DNA from: Aureococcus anophagefferens
Taxonomy: Eukaryota; Sar; Pelagophyceae; Pelagomonadales; Pelagomonadaceae
Reading direction: 5' to 3'
Length of the DNA: 64,000 bases
Assembly (NCBI RefSeq): GCF_000186865.1
Contig: NW_008705562.1
Location: 2,328,272 to 2,392,271, forward strand
Shown here: positions 1-8,647 of the stretch, piece after piece
How the letters are laid out: each line of letters opens with the position of its first letter
How positions within the stretch are numbered: position 1 is the first letter of the stretch
The notes under the pieces: generated by a model
What the model was told of the DNA's origin: nothing
Databases searched by the model: none
The model's input: the letters and a program-made list of their open reading frames with translations, nothing else
Translations under genes and position numbers: made by a program

Positions 1-1122
1 GCTCCAGGCGAGGACGTGGGCGATCTTGCCGTGGCCGCCGCCGCCGCCGAACTGGACCGCGCGCACGTCGACCGCGCCCGCGGCCTCGGCTAATGACCGC
101 AGCCGCTTCAGCCGGTGCTTGCGCGAGACGAGCGTCGTGAACCAGACCGGCGCCGCGTCGGGCGCCGCGGCGGTCCACGTCTTCGAGTCGGCGACGATGG
201 CCGCGACGAACGCGTCCTCGCCGCCGGCGCAGTGGAGCTCGTTCGACGTCCCCCCAAAGGCCAGCGCGCCGCCGCCGCCGCCGACGTGCGCCGCGTTCTT
301 CGCCGCCGCCGCGGCCGCCTGGTCGGCCGAACCGTGGAACGGCGGGTTGCAGAGCGTGAAGGCCGCGGGCCGCTCGAGGCCCGCGAGGACGTCGAAGATG
401 CGGTGCGGCGCGCCGGAGGTCTGGCGCACGAGGCGCACGCGCCGGCCGACGCGCGCGTTGCGATCCAGCAGCGCGCGCGCCGCGGCCAGCGAGCCGCCGT
501 CGACGTCCGTGGCCACGAACTCGAAGCCGTAGTCGACGACGCCGACGATGGGGTAGATGGCCGACGCGCCCGTGCCGACGTCGACGCCCAGGAGCCCCGC
601 GAGGTCGCCGGCGCCGTCGCCGCGGAGCAGGTCCGCGACGACGTGGACGTAGTCCGCGCGCGACGGCACGGGCGGCACGAGGCGGCCCGCGGGCAGCGTC
701 GCCTCGAGGCCCGCGACGCCGTAGTCCGCCGCGAGGATGGCCGCGTTCAGGAGCAGCACGCCGCGCTCCGAGCGCCAGTCGACGGTCCGCGCGCCCGTGC
801 GCGGATTCGTCGTCAGCGCGGACGCGAGATCCGGCAGCGCCGCGACGAGCGCGTCGAAGTCGTAGGACCCGCGGTACCGGTTCCGCGGGTGGAAGCCGGC
901 GACGACGCGGTCCGCGTCGCCGGGCCGCGCCTTGGGCTTGGCCTGCTTGGGCCGCTTCTGCTCCGCGTCGCCGGGCGCGCGGCGCGGCGCCTCGGACGTG
1001 GCGCGCGGCGCGGCGTGCGTCGTCTCCTGCTGCTTGGGCCGCTTCTGCTTCTGCTCCGCCGGCGCCGCGAAGAACGGGTCGCCGGCGAAAAACTTGTTGC
1101 CGCGCTTCTTCGACTTGCCCAT
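1..1122 (-). CDS. rlmF: RlmF/METTL16-family adenine-N6 methyltransferase, 3' end off the window
   Basis: SAM-dependent methyltransferase of the family of bacterial RlmF (23S rRNA m6A1618) and eukaryotic METTL16. After a Lys-rich start (MGKSKKRGNKFF) come the family hallmarks in order: HPRNRYRGSYDF, PPVPSRADYVH, the SAM-site DVGTGASAIYP, the catalytic LCNPPFHGS near residue 258, then NELHCAGGEDAF and VWFTTLVSR. The frame is still open at base 1 (ending VLAWS), so only the last residues are missing. The C-terminal half, with NELxCxGGE and WFTxLVS, resembles bacterial RlmF more than animal METTL16 (comparison from memory). Which RNA it modifies cannot be read from sequence. The ATG at 1122 is the first in frame and faces VPS22 across 157 bp. 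Confidence 0.85.
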   Translation of the reverse strand, partial: MGKSKKRGNKFFAGDPFFAAPAEQKQKRPKQQETTHAAPRATSEAPRRAPGDAEQKRPKQAKPKARPGDADRVVAGFHPRNRYRGSYDFDALVAALPDLASALTTNPRTGARTVDWRSERGVLLLNAAILAADYGVAGLEATLPAGRLVPPVPSRADYVHVVADLLRGDGAGDLAGLLGVDVGTGASAIYPIVGVVDYGFEFVATDVDGGSLAAARALLDRNARVGRRVRLVRQTSGAPHRIFDVLAGLERPAAFTLCNPPFHGSADQAAAAAAKNAAHVGGGGGALAFGGTSNELHCAGGEDAFVAAIVADSKTWTAAAPDAAPVWFTTLVSRKHRLKRLRSLAEAAGAVDVRAVQFGGGGGHGKIAHVLAWS

Positions 1123-1279
1123 GGCGTGTCAATGGCGACGAAATGGCGGCGTGCCAAGAGGCACATAAGGCAAGCCTTTGTGGCAAAACTCACCGTGCCC
1201 TCAATTAGGCTTCAAGGACTCGTCGCGCGCGCCGGCGCGAGCCGTCGGACCCGCGCCGACACCGCCTAGAAGCAAAGCC
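1123..1279. promoter_or_regulatory. Divergent intergenic region between the methyltransferase and VPS22
   Basis: 157 bp separate the start codons of two head-to-head genes, so both promoters must lie here or in the genes. The stretch is less GC-rich than the flanking exons. I see no clear TATA box. The call rests on gene layout only. Confidence 0.3.
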
Positions 1280-2014
1280 ATGCACCGGCGGCGCGGCGTC
1301 GGCGTGAAAGCCGTGAAGAAGAAGGCCCAGGAGAAGGAGAGCTACGCCTCCAAGGCCGCGGAGATGGAGGCGACGGAGGCGGCGCACGTCGGCGCGTTCC
1401 TCGCGACGTTCCGGCGGTCCCTCGAGGCCTTCGCGGCGAAGCACAAGCGCGGCATCCGCGAGGACCCGGTCTTCCGCCGGCAGTTCACGGCCATGTGCTA
1501 CGAGACGGGCGTCGATCCGCTCCGGTCGTCCAAGGGCTTCTGGGCCGACGCGCTCGGCGTCGGCGACTTCTACTACGAGGTCGGCGTCAAGGTCGTCGAG
1601 TGCTGCGCGGCGACGCGGGGCGAGAACGGGGGCCTCATCGCGCTCGACGACCTCCTCGACCGCGTCGGCGACGACGCGATCTCGCGCGACGACGTCAAGC
1701 GCGCGGTCGCCAAGCTGGCGGCGCTCGGCGACGGCTTCCGCGTCATCAACGGCGACGCGATCCTCTCGGCGCCGGCGGAGTTCAGCGACGACGCCGCGCG
1801 CGCCGTCGAGGTCGCGGCCGCGCGCGGCGGCGGCGTCGACGCGGCCGCGCTCGCGGCGGGCCTCCGCGGCGGCGACGCGGACGCGCGCGCCGGCGGCGCG
1901 CTGCGCGGCCTCGTCGACGGCGGCTTCGCCTGGGTCGACGACCAGGCGCCCGCGCGGGCCTACTACTTCCCGAGCGTCTGGCTCGACGCGCGGCAGAAGC
2001 TCGCGGCGGGCTAG
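1280..2014 (+). CDS. SNF8: ESCRT-II subunit VPS22/SNF8
   Basis: Core subunit of ESCRT-II, which sorts ubiquitinated cargo into multivesicular bodies on endosomes. The 244-residue product has the usual family length. It opens with the conserved MHRRRGVGVKAVKKKA, continues with FAAKHKRGIREDPVFRRQF and the diagnostic GVDPLRSSKGFWADALGVGD FYYE block near residues 73-95, and ends with the two winged-helix segments (DDVKRAVAKLAALGDGF, then FAWVDDQAPARAYYFPSVW). The reading frame is open further upstream to 1178, but the methionine at 1280 matches the start in other eukaryotes exactly. Single exon. Its stop lies only 8 bp from the stop of the convergent plastid gene. Confidence 0.95.
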   Translation: MHRRRGVGVKAVKKKAQEKESYASKAAEMEATEAAHVGAFLATFRRSLEAFAAKHKRGIREDPVFRRQFTAMCYETGVDPLRSSKGFWADALGVGDFYYEVGVKVVECCAATRGENGGLIALDDLLDRVGDDAISRDDVKRAVAKLAALGDGFRVINGDAILSAPAEFSDDAARAVEVAAARGGGVDAAALAAGLRGGDADARAGGALRGLVDGGFAWVDDQAPARAYYFPSVWLDARQKLAAG

Positions 2015-2022
2015 GGCGCGTC

Positions 2023-2598
2023 TTACTGCCAGGGGAACTTGAACGCCTCCTCCGCGGGCTCGTCGGCGGCCGGCTCCGGCGCCGGCGCCGCCGGCTTGCC
2101 GAAGAGCTCGAACTTCGGCAGCTCGAGCGCGGGCAGCTCGAAGCCCGCGGCCGGCGCGGCCGGCTCCGGCGCGCGCGACGCGGCCTGGCGCGCCGCGGCC
2201 GCCTGGCGCGACTCGGAGTCGTTGAGCGTCGGGTCGCCGAAGCGCTCGACGAGCTCCTCGTAGCTCAGCTCCTGGAGCTCGCGCTGCGACGGGCCGCCGC
2301 GCTCGACCTTGACGCCTTGGTACGGGTCCTTGTCGGTGAAGACGCTGTCCGTGTAGTCGTCGCCCTCGAGGGCCGATAGGCGCTTGTAGACGACGAACGG
2401 GATGCCCACGACGACGGCGGGGATGCCGAGGAAGGGCAGGAATTTCACGATGCCGCCGAGCGCCGCCTCGGCGTCGGCGAGCACGAGCGACGACTCCGCG
2501 AGCGCCGGCCGCGGCGCGCAGCGCCGCGCGCGACCCGCCGGCGCCTGGAAGGCGTCGGCGAGCGACGCCGCGAGCAACAGCGGCAGCGAGAAGCGCAT
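2023..2598 (-). CDS. Small plastid-targeted protein with one membrane segment, unknown function
   Basis: 191 residues from the ATG at 2598; an in-frame upstream start at 2643 would put 15 residues in front of the leader. The N-terminus MRFSLPLLLAASLADAFQAP is a signal peptide followed by an AFQAP motif, the heterokont bipartite signal for import into the complex plastid (known biology applied here). One hydrophobic stretch follows (FLPFLGIPAVVVGIPFVVY), then an acidic region with DPYQGVKVERGGPSQRELQ and FGDPTLNDSESRQ, and an Ala/Pro/Glu-rich tail ending FKFPWQ. I do not recognise a named domain. It may be a thylakoid or envelope protein with its soluble part in the stroma. Convergent with VPS22. 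Confidence 0.6.
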   Translation of the reverse strand: MRFSLPLLLAASLADAFQAPAGRARRCAPRPALAESSLVLADAEAALGGIVKFLPFLGIPAVVVGIPFVVYKRLSALEGDDYTDSVFTDKDPYQGVKVERGGPSQRELQELSYEELVERFGDPTLNDSESRQAAAARQAASRAPEPAAPAAGFELPALELPKFELFGKPAAPAPEPAADEPAEEAFKFPWQ

Positions 2599-2792
2599 GG
2601 CAATCGAGCCCCTCAAGTCGGAGCCACCACGCTGGGGGGGCAACTAGCGGCATCATAGAGTGCAACCTTTTGGTTGAGGTCAAGCCATCTGACAGGCACA
2701 TCTTGAAAGCCCATCCGGCTGCCCCCTGGCCGTTGCTGCCATCTGGGAACGTCGAACAAGGTCGAACAAGAATTCAGTCCAGCCCTCGCACG

Positions 2793-5122
2793 ATGGACGC
2801 CGAGGCCGGCGTCGCGCTCACCGAGACGGAGAAGGAGAAGACCATCGCGGACGAGCCGCCGGTGGCGACGGACGCCATCACGATCGGCTTGGCCCAGGAG
2901 CGTCCCGAGCGCGCGTTCCTCGAGAACCCAATCGCCTGGTGGGGCGACACGCCCTGGCTCCTGTGGAACAAGGAGTACGGCGGCATCCTGGGGCTCTGGA
3001 CCGGCTCCGGCGAGCGGAGGCGCTCGGCGAGCTCTTCTTCGACAACCTCGCGACGCTCCTCTCCGTGACGGGCCTCATGCTCGGCTTCTTCCTCAACGTG
3101 CTCGTCGCCGGCGCGGCGAGCGGCTTCGACGACCTCTACGCGGAGGCCATCGTCTCCCGCTACACGACGCTCTACTACGAGCGCTGCATCCCCGCGCGCG
3201 GCCCGCGTCGGAATTCGAACCCTTCGTCCGACACAATGTCCCTAGGGCGTCGCCGTGGGCCTGCTCTTCGGCAACTTCTACTACGCCTACATGGCCGGGC
3301 GGCTCGCGAAGAAGGAGGGCCGCACGGACGTCCGCGCCCGCGTCCGGCGGCGGTTTCGCGCCCGGACACGCGCCCGAGAAGGTCACTCCGCCGCCCCCTC
3401 TAGGTCTGCGCGCAGCCCTACGGCATCAACACGACGGGCGCGTTCATCACGCTCGGCGCGATCAACCTCACGGCGCTCATGACGGAGCTCTACAAGGCCA
3501 AGAACCTGAACAAGGGCTTCGGCGGCGACTGGCACAGCGCGGGCCAGGACGTCGCGAACAACGCGTTCAAGATCGCCGTGTCCGCGAACTTCCTCACGGG
3601 CCTCATGGAGATGGCGGGCTGCGCGCTCGGGTCGCCGCTCCGCAAGATCCTGCCGTCGCCGGCCATGTACTCGCTCATGACGGGCGTCGGCTTCACCTAC
3701 CTCGCGTTCGGGCCCATGATCCAGGTCGCGGCGGAGCCCATCGTCTGCGTCGTGCCGCTCCTCATCATCCTGGCCGGCTTCTTCGGCGGCGTCAAGTACA
3801 AGCTCGGCAACAGCGGCCTCACGATCCCCATCGCGCTCGTCGCGATCCTCACGGCGTGCATCCTCGGCTGGGCCGGCGGCTGCAAGCACAAGAACGGCGC
3901 CATCGAGATGTACAACTACGGCGACTCCTACAGCGAGATGTGGTTCGGCGCCGTCGACGGCCACGGCCCGGGCAACGCCGGGACCCGGTCCATGTTCGGC
4001 GACACGTGGCAGTACTCGACGTGCACGGGCACGTCGAAGCACGACGCCAAGTACGCGTACCGCACCTACGCGGGCGACATCTCCTCCTTCGGCAGCGGCA
4101 TCTTCACGGACCTGTCGTCCATGAACTGGAACCGCATGAAGTACTACTTCGGCATCATCATCGTCGTCGGCGTCGTCGGCTTCTCCGCGTCGCTCGCGTG
4201 CGTCGAGTCCGCGTCCGCCGCGGGCGACGACTACCCCATGACGGAGACGCTGATCATCGACGGCGTCGGCACGTGCCTCGGCGCGTGCTTCGGCTCCTTC
4301 TTCGGCACGACGGTCTACATCGGCCACCCGATCCACAAGTCGCTCGGCGCGCGGCGCGGCTACTCCGCGATCAACGGCATGCTCTACTTCGTCCTGCTCT
4401 GGAGCGGGCTGTTCGCGTCGCTCTACAAGGTCATCCCGGGCTGCGCGCCGGGCGCGCTCCTCATCTTCGTCGGGCTCGTCATGTGCCAGCAGGCCGTCGA
4501 GGACAACCCGCCGCGCTACTACCCGGCGATCTTCTTCGGCCTCTTCCCCTGCCTCTGCAACTGGGCCAAGCTCTACATCGACCCGGGCGTGCCGTGGAAC
4601 GGCTCGGCGCCGACGTACAAGACGAGCAACGACGACTTCTTCCAGACCGTGCACGCGGACATGAAGCCGGGCGGGCCCGACGCGTGGTGGAACTCGATGG
4701 ACGCGGGCAACTGGGGCTCCGTCGGCATGGGCATCAAGATGATGGGCCAGGGCGGCGGCGAGTGGTTCACGCTCGTCTTCACGGCCATCTTCTGCTACTG
4801 CATCGACCGCAAGTTCAAGGAGGGCGCGATCCTCTGCGCGATCACGACGGTCTTCCAGGGCCTCACGGCCATCCCCACCATGTACAACCGCGACTCGAGC
4901 ATGTACTACGGCGGCGGGGGCACGGGCACGGGCAAGATGGGCCCGGAGAAGGCGGGCCTCTACCCGAAGATCAGCGACGACACGAACTTCTCGTGGATGT
5001 GGGCGACGGCGTTCGCCATGGGCACGGCGTTCTTCCTCGTCCACCTGGCCATGCAGAAGGCGGGCCTCCTCGACCCGCCCATCGACATCGACCACGTCGC
5101 GCGCAAGAAGACCGTCGCCTAG
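2793..5122 (+). CDS. NCS2-type (AzgA-like) purine permease, four exon blocks and one frame break
   Basis: Multi-pass transporter of the xanthine/uracil permease superfamily, closest to AzgA-like proteins (adenine/guanine/hypoxanthine uptake in characterised members). Family signatures are GLLFGNFYYAYMAGRLAKKE, AQPYGINTTGAF, and near the end ESASAAGDDYPMTETLIIDG and GSFFGTTVYIGHPIHKS. About ten hydrophobic segments follow. Exons as read: 2793 to about 3015, about 3016-3193, 3246-3329, 3404-5122. The last intron (3330-3403) is GT-AG. The one at 3194-3245 needs a GC donor, and splicing there gives the conserved IPGVAVGLLFG. Between 3005 and 3020 the frame jumps with no room for an intron, as if one base were missing. 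Substrate is inferred from family. Convergent with hydrolase genes that could act on purine breakdown products. Confidence 0.8.
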
Positions 5123-5307
5123 GTTGGCGCCTCCGCGACTCCCCCGAGGGTGACCCACGTCGCGACCCGCGACCGCGCGCCGTCCGAACAGCGGCTGCGC
5201 CCCTCGTTTCTCCCGCTCCCCGACCCTTGATATGTGTGCAATACCGGGTGAGCGATTCCGAATGGCGCAACGTTTGAGGTTGAAGCCCAGGAAGCGGCGT
5301 TTCACAG

Positions 5308-5323
5308 ATCCCGCCGGCGGGAT
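5308..5323. repeat. 16-bp perfect palindrome between convergent genes
   Basis: ATCCCGCCGGCGGGAT is its own reverse complement and lies in the 213-bp gap between the permease stop and the convergent hydrolase stop. It could form a hairpin in either transcript's 3' end. Function is unknown. Confidence 0.5.
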
Positions 5324-5335
5324 ATGTTATCCCAG

Positions 5336-6871
5336 TTACAGCCCCGCGAGCGCCGCCTCGACGTTTGCCACCGTCGTCTTCTCGCCGAAGTAGAGGCCCG
5401 TCGCCGCGGGCGCGCGCGCGTGGCCCGCGGCGACCTGGGGCCCGTTGATGAGGCCGACGGCCGACTCGTGCCAGCCCGCGTCGAAGGCCCCCGTCGCGTC
5501 CTCGACGAGGCACACGCGGAAGAGGCGGTCGCAGGCCTGGACGGCCGTCGCCATGACGCAGACGTTCGTGAGCACGCCGCAGAGCAGGATCCGCGTGACG
5601 CCGCGGCGCCGGAGGCGCGCCTCGAGGTCCGTCGACGCGAAGGCGCCGAAGGTCCACTTGTCGACGACGATCTCGCCCGGCCGCGCGGCGACGGCGGCGT
5701 CGAGCGCGTAGCCCGCGTCGCCGGAGCCCACGAGGTCCCGGTGGATCCGCGCGCCGTAGCGGTGGCTCCGCGAGTGTGCGACCGTCAGGCCGCCCCGGCG
5801 CGCGGCCGCGAGGAGCCGCGCGGCGTTGTCCCGGGCCGCGTGCGCGTGCGCGAGCGTCCTTTCGTCGTAGTGCTTCGCCACGCGCCCGCGGTCGGCGTCG
5901 AGGAAGTCGACCTGGAGGTCGATGCAGACGACGGCCGTGTCGCGGCGGGACACGTGGAAGCAGCGGCCGCCGCCGCAGGGGATGGCGACGTCGCCGAGCT
6001 CCGCGCCGGGCGCCGCGGCCGCCGTCGCGCGCCGCTCCATGGCCCGGGCCTCGAGCGTCGCCTCGAGGCGTCGCGCGGCCGCGGCGGCGAGGACGCCCGC
6101 CGCGAAGGCCGCGAGGGTCCGGCCGCGGCCCCGCGCGACGAAGGGCACGAGGCACGCCGCCGCCGCGGCGGGCGCGAGCGCGCGGAGGCACGCCGCCGCG
6201 TCCCGGGGCGGCGGCGCCGCCGCGTCGAGCAAGGGAGCCGCGTCGAGGCCGACTTTCCGGAGGAGCGCGGCCGCGCGCGCCTCGGGGAGCGCGCCGGAGA
6301 GCCGCGGCGCCGCGCCGCCGAGCGTCGCGCGCGCGCGGCGCTTCGCGGCGTCGTCGGCCGGCGCGCCGAGCAGGCCCCGGTCGCGCGCGAGCGCCACGCC
6401 CGACGCGAAGTCCGTCGGCCCGCCCGCCGTCGGCGTCGCCACGAAGCTCGGCGGCGCGCGCACCGCCGAGACGACCGCGAGCACGGAGCAGCGCGCGACG
6501 TCGCCGAGGCATTCGCGCGCGAAGGCCCGGACGACGCCGCTCGTCTCGGCGGCCTCGAGGTCGAGCGTCACGGCGTCCGGCGCCATGGCCAGGTACCGCG
6601 GCTCGCCCAGGAGCGCGGCCACGCAGGCCTCGCCGTCGACGAGGTAGAGCTCGTAGACGTTGGCGTCCGCCGGGTCGCCCGTGACGACGCAGCACGGGTT
6701 CGGGTCGTTGCCGTGCTCGCGGCAGCCGGGCTCCTTCGTGTCGAGGTAGGACTTGACGCAGCGCACGAGGCCCGAGCCGAGGTGCACCGCCGGCGCGCCG
6801 GGCGCGTCCAGGTTCTTGCGCAGCGGGAAACCCTCCTGGAGCGTCCCGGAGACGGCCAGGACGACGCGCAT
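5336..6871 (-). CDS. Two-part protein with C-terminal isochorismatase-like cysteine hydrolase domain
   Basis: 511 residues, single exon. Residues from about 320 form a cysteine hydrolase of the isochorismatase/nicotinamidase fold. The triad is visible as the Asp in VVCIDLQVDFLD, the Lys in VVDKWTFGAF and the nucleophile Cys in LLCGVLTNVCVMATA. Relatives cleave C-N bonds in biuret, ureidoacrylate or nicotinamide. The N-terminal 290 residues (start MRVVLAVSGTLQEGFPLRKN, with several Cys in the first 65) are not recognised and end in an Ala-rich region. It lies 100 bp downstream of a second gene with two related domains, same strand, so the two probably arose by duplication. The substrate cannot be named from sequence. 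Confidence 0.75.
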   Translation of the reverse strand: MRVVLAVSGTLQEGFPLRKNLDAPGAPAVHLGSGLVRCVKSYLDTKEPGCREHGNDPNPCCVVTGDPADANVYELYLVDGEACVAALLGEPRYLAMAPDAVTLDLEAAETSGVVRAFARECLGDVARCSVLAVVSAVRAPPSFVATPTAGGPTDFASGVALARDRGLLGAPADDAAKRRARATLGGAAPRLSGALPEARAAALLRKVGLDAAPLLDAAAPPPRDAAACLRALAPAAAAACLVPFVARGRGRTLAAFAAGVLAAAAARRLEATLEARAMERRATAAAAPGAELGDVAIPCGGGRCFHVSRRDTAVVCIDLQVDFLDADRGRVAKHYDERTLAHAHAARDNAARLLAAARRGGLTVAHSRSHRYGARIHRDLVGSGDAGYALDAAVAARPGEIVVDKWTFGAFASTDLEARLRRRGVTRILLCGVLTNVCVMATAVQACDRLFRVCLVEDATGAFDAGWHESAVGLINGPQVAAGHARAPAATGLYFGEKTTVANVEAALAGL

Positions 6872-6971
6872 GGCGCAAGCACAGGGATGATGAGGCAGGT
6901 CGATGAGGAGCGAGAGTCCGGTTCCCCCGTGGGTCTCGGCTAGGCCCGGGCTAGCAGTAAGCCTTTTTTGT

Positions 6972-8411
6972 TTACGCGGCCGCGGCGAGCGCCGCGGCGA
7001 CGTCGCCGGCCGTCGCGGTCCAGCCGACGATGCCGCCCTGGGCGACGACCATGTCGAGCGTCGCTCGCTTGAAGGCCGGGAAGTAGGACTCCGTCGCGTC
7101 CTCGACGAGGAGGCAGTCGAAGCCGCGGTCGTTGGCCTCGCGGAGCGTGGACTGGACGCAGACCTCCGTCGTGACGCCCGTGACGACGAGGTGCGTGACG
7201 CCGGCCGCGCGGAGGTCCCGCTCGAGCGTCGTGCCGTAGAAGGCGCCCTTGCCGGGCTTGTGGACGACGAGCTCGCCCGCCGCCGGCGCGAGCTCCGGGA
7301 CGACGGCGTTGCCCGGCTCGCCGCGGACGAGCACGCGGCCCCGCGACGCGTCGAGGGTCTCGCCGATGGCTTCGCAGCGCCGCTTCTTCGACGGCGGGCA
7401 GTCGCCGAGGTCCGCGGCGTGGGCCTCGAGCGTGTGCGCGACGAAGAGGCCCCGGGCCCGCGCGGCCTCGAGCACGCGCGCGGCCGCGGGCACGGCCGAC
7501 CGGAGCGGCGCGACGTCGTTGCCGAGCGACGCGCCGAAGCCCTCCGGGTCGAGGAAGTCGCGCTGCCAGTCGATCATGAGCACGCCGAGCGCGCGCGCCG
7601 ACGGCCACGCGAACGCGAAGGGCTTCGCGCGGGCGACCGCGCCGCCGCCGGGCCCCGGCGGCGCGGCCGCGAGGACCCGCGGCGCGGGCGGCGGCCACGT
7701 CGGCGCGCCGCCCCGCGGCGCCGCGCGCGGCAGGGCGTCGAGCGCCGCGACGACGGCGTCCGCGGCCGCGACGGCGCCGAAGACGCCGTGCTGCATCGTC
7801 ACCATCTTGAGCGCCGCCGCGTGGTTCCCCGCGTCCGTCGCGCCCGTGCCGTCGGCGACGATGCAGCACTCGTAGCCCCGGTCGTTGGCCTCGCGCATCG
7901 TCGTGTGCACGCAGACGTCCGTCGTGATGCCGCCGAGGACGAGCTTCGTCACGCCGCAGGTCCTCAGCACCATGTCGAGGTCCGTCGCGTGGAACGAGCC
8001 CTTGCCGCACTTGTCGATGACGTCCTCGTGGGCCAGCGGCGCGAGGTCGTCGATGAGCTCCCAGCCCGGCGCGCCGCGCACGAGCACGCGGCCGCAGGGG
8101 CCGGGCGAGCCGATGCCCGCGCCGATCTGCTCGCTCCGCCAGCGCTTGTTCGCCGGCAGGTCCGCGAGCGACGGCCGGTGGCCCTCGCGCGTGTGGAGCA
8201 CGCGCACGCCGGCGTGTCGCGCGGCCGCGAGCACGCGCTTGAGGGGCTCGATGGGCGCGCGCGTCGCGGAGATGTCGTAGCCCATCTGGTCCACGTAGCC
8301 GCCGTGGCCGCAGAAGTCGACCTGCATGTCGATGAGGATCAAGGCCGTGTCCGAGGCGCTCAGGGCGCCGCCGGCGTAGGGGAAGGTGTAGGGCTGGGCG
8401 GTGACGCTCAT
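6972..8411 (-). CDS. Tandem isochorismatase-like hydrolase, biuret/ureidoacrylate amidohydrolase type
   Basis: 479 residues with two complete cysteine-hydrolase domains. Domain 1 (about 20-225) has ALILIDMQVDFCG, HTREGHRPSLADLP, VIDKCGKGSFHATDLD and GGITTDVCVHTTMREANDRG. Domain 2 (about 265-475) has GVLMIDWQRDFLDPEGFGAS, VVHKPGKGAFYGTTL and GVTTEVCVQSTLREANDRG, then ESYFPAFKRATLDMV. Each keeps the Asp-Lys-Cys triad. The motifs are those of biuret hydrolase and ureidoacrylate (RutB) type enzymes, which release ammonia or carbamate from ureides (family knowledge). Ala/Pro/Gly-rich linker between the domains. The neighbouring gene carries a third, more distant copy. With the nearby purine-type permease this suggests use of organic nitrogen (inference). 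Confidence 0.85.
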   Translation of the reverse strand: MSVTAQPYTFPYAGGALSASDTALILIDMQVDFCGHGGYVDQMGYDISATRAPIEPLKRVLAAARHAGVRVLHTREGHRPSLADLPANKRWRSEQIGAGIGSPGPCGRVLVRGAPGWELIDDLAPLAHEDVIDKCGKGSFHATDLDMVLRTCGVTKLVLGGITTDVCVHTTMREANDRGYECCIVADGTGATDAGNHAAALKMVTMQHGVFGAVAAADAVVAALDALPRAAPRGGAPTWPPPAPRVLAAAPPGPGGGAVARAKPFAFAWPSARALGVLMIDWQRDFLDPEGFGASLGNDVAPLRSAVPAAARVLEAARARGLFVAHTLEAHAADLGDCPPSKKRRCEAIGETLDASRGRVLVRGEPGNAVVPELAPAAGELVVHKPGKGAFYGTTLERDLRAAGVTHLVVTGVTTEVCVQSTLREANDRGFDCLLVEDATESYFPAFKRATLDMVVAQGGIVGWTATAGDVAAALAAAA

Positions 8412-8467
8412 GGTGTCTTTGCGGCAGCGCGAGTGGTGAAATCCAGCCTGGACGGAGCGCCAACATT

Positions 8468-8500
8468 AATCCCGCCGGGCTAAAAACTATCAAAAGCAAC
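8468..8500 (+). repeat. Left terminal inverted repeat of the 1.88-kb element
   Basis: 33 bp, beginning AATCCCGCCGGGCTAAAAAC and ending AAAAGCAAC. It pairs with 10317-10349 with 31 of 33 matches. Confidence 0.75.
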
Positions 8501-8647
8501 ACCTCAGGAGCTGCAGCTGGGGCCGCTCTCAGGATTTTGCGAGGACAGCTCATCCGCGCGTACCGGACGACGGACAACGTCCTGCACGTATACGAGGGTC
8601 GAGGCCACACGCACCCGCCCGCGGACGTGCGGCTGACGCACCGTCAA

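Noticed and set aside
3005..3020. Programmed frameshift in the permease
   Set aside because: No slippery site or structure seen; similar single-base losses elsewhere point to sequence error or mutation.
3383..5305. 640-codon minus-strand frame opposite the permease
   Set aside because: Composition typical of antisense of GC-rich genes; permease motifs are strong on the plus strand.
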